NCBI GenBank assembly: GCA_017163975.1
Contig: JAFFSR010000004.1
Coordinates: 4,836,001 to 4,900,000 of the forward strand
DNA: 64,000 bases
Reading direction: 5' to 3'
Source: Anastatus disparis
Taxonomy: Eukaryota; Arthropoda; Insecta; Hymenoptera; Eupelmidae
Shown here piece by piece: positions 63,538-64,000 of the stretch. The stretch's first letter is position 1. Every line of letters starts with the position of its first letter. Position numbers and translations under genes: made by a program. The notes under the pieces are model-generated. The model ran no database searches, had not been told where the DNA came from, and was given only the letters and a program-made list of their open reading frames with translations.

Positions 63538-64000
63538 CATACGCGTCACCTTGTGCCGCTTATATATCTCGTGCTTTATTTTTTATAGACACCGAGGTAA
63601 GTGTCTACGAAGCTCTCCGGAAGTATTGATATCTTTTTTTTCTCTTTGCATTTTATACGCTTCGAGGTGGGTATGCGTCTGATATGCTTTTTTTGTGATT
63701 TGAATTTTATTGATATTATAAAAAACGTTAAACTAGTGCAATTTATATAATCGTAATATAAAATTGCAGATAAACATTTATTTATCTAACTGTAAAATTA
63801 AAATTACTAAATAGCAATTAAACGAGTTTATTTTTATTAGATTCAATAGAGATATAAAAATAACGTTATACAATCGCGGTTAAAAATAAGCATTGTAAAC
63901 AAAAGTTTCAACTGAATTTTTGTACTTTATGAATTATTGAAGAAAGTTTTATTGGATTTTTATAATGTCATGATTTAAGATTGAAGATAAATTTTTATTT

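Larger units (their letters stand above)
60761..64000. other. A+T-rich spacer with mixed pockets; no gene seen
   Basis: Contains a CT microsatellite, mixed pockets at 61640-62170 and 62880-63220, and a dense cluster of palindromes at 63440-63560. Translations of 98, 111 and 75 codons at 62927-63682 have more varied composition than elsewhere but overlap each other in different frames, carry no recognised motif, and are not called as genes. Confidence 0.45.

Noticed and set aside
62927..63682. Three open frames of 75-111 codons with more varied composition
   Set aside because: Two of them overlap in different frames, none has a recognisable motif, and the region is better explained by a mixed-composition pocket with palindromes.
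1..64000. Search for known conserved insect microRNAs (let-7, miR-1, miR-2, miR-8, miR-10, miR-124, miR-279 and others)
   Set aside because: No match to the mature sequences I could recall was noticed on reading. This was not an exhaustive computational scan.
1..64000. Bacterial or phage content, CRISPR arrays, defence systems, ribosomal RNA
   Set aside because: No dense open frames, no regularly spaced direct repeats with unique spacers, and no rRNA-like sequence. Composition and repeats are those of a eukaryotic nuclear genome.

Overview
This 64 kb window looks like a eukaryotic, A+T-rich, non-coding stretch, probably from an insect. By eye about three quarters of the bases are A or T. No open reading frame resembles a known protein. 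The longest translations, up to about 120 codons, are low-complexity Phe/Leu/Ser/Tyr-rich readings of homopurine/homopyrimidine tracts. There is no rRNA gene, no CRISPR array, no operon-like packing and no recognisable exon series. An insect origin, possibly Hymenoptera, is inferred only from texture: tRNA-derived SINEs, short non-autonomous DNA transposons, CT/GA microsatellites and CpG-containing pyrimidine islands. No diagnostic gene supports it.

The best-supported content is repetitive. Three copies of one tRNA-derived SINE family lie at 13.7-13.9 kb (minus), 21.4-21.6 kb (plus, 5'-truncated) and 52.6-52.8 kb (minus). Short inverted-repeat elements occur at 11974-12179, 43474-43801 and 60332-60756 (all flanked by TTAA), 31578-31917 (flanked by TAA), 47485-47794 (perfect 17-bp CACTG termini, flanked by CA), and 56944-57106 (flanked by TA). 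The last is nested inside one arm of an older foldback repeat at about 56530-57290. A 24-bp perfect inverted repeat is at 2683-2756. A block of about 160-170 bp is present as a diverged direct duplicate at 15041-15198 and 17712-17880.

Layout. From 0 to 11.9 kb there is A+T-rich spacer with CpG/CT pockets near 0.9, 1.7 and 5.2 kb. From 11.9 to 22 kb lie a TTAA element, two SINE copies, the duplicated block and a (TC)n tract. From 22 to 31.5 kb the spacer is almost featureless. From 31.5 to 48 kb there are four short elements or candidates, a C-rich/G-quadruplex-capable tract beside a (GA)n tract at 35 kb, and weak splice-like signals. From 48 to 53 kb there are purine-rich tracts, the most CpG-rich pocket of the window (51.4-51.8 kb) and a SINE. 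From 53 to 64 kb lie the nested foldback elements, another TTAA foldback and a cluster of short palindromes near 63.5 kb.

Nothing here amounts to a multi-gene system. The notable points are the nested insertion whose pre-insertion site can be read from the opposite arm, three separate TTAA-flanked foldback elements, the duplicated non-coding block, and the possibility that the window is a long intron or regulatory desert.
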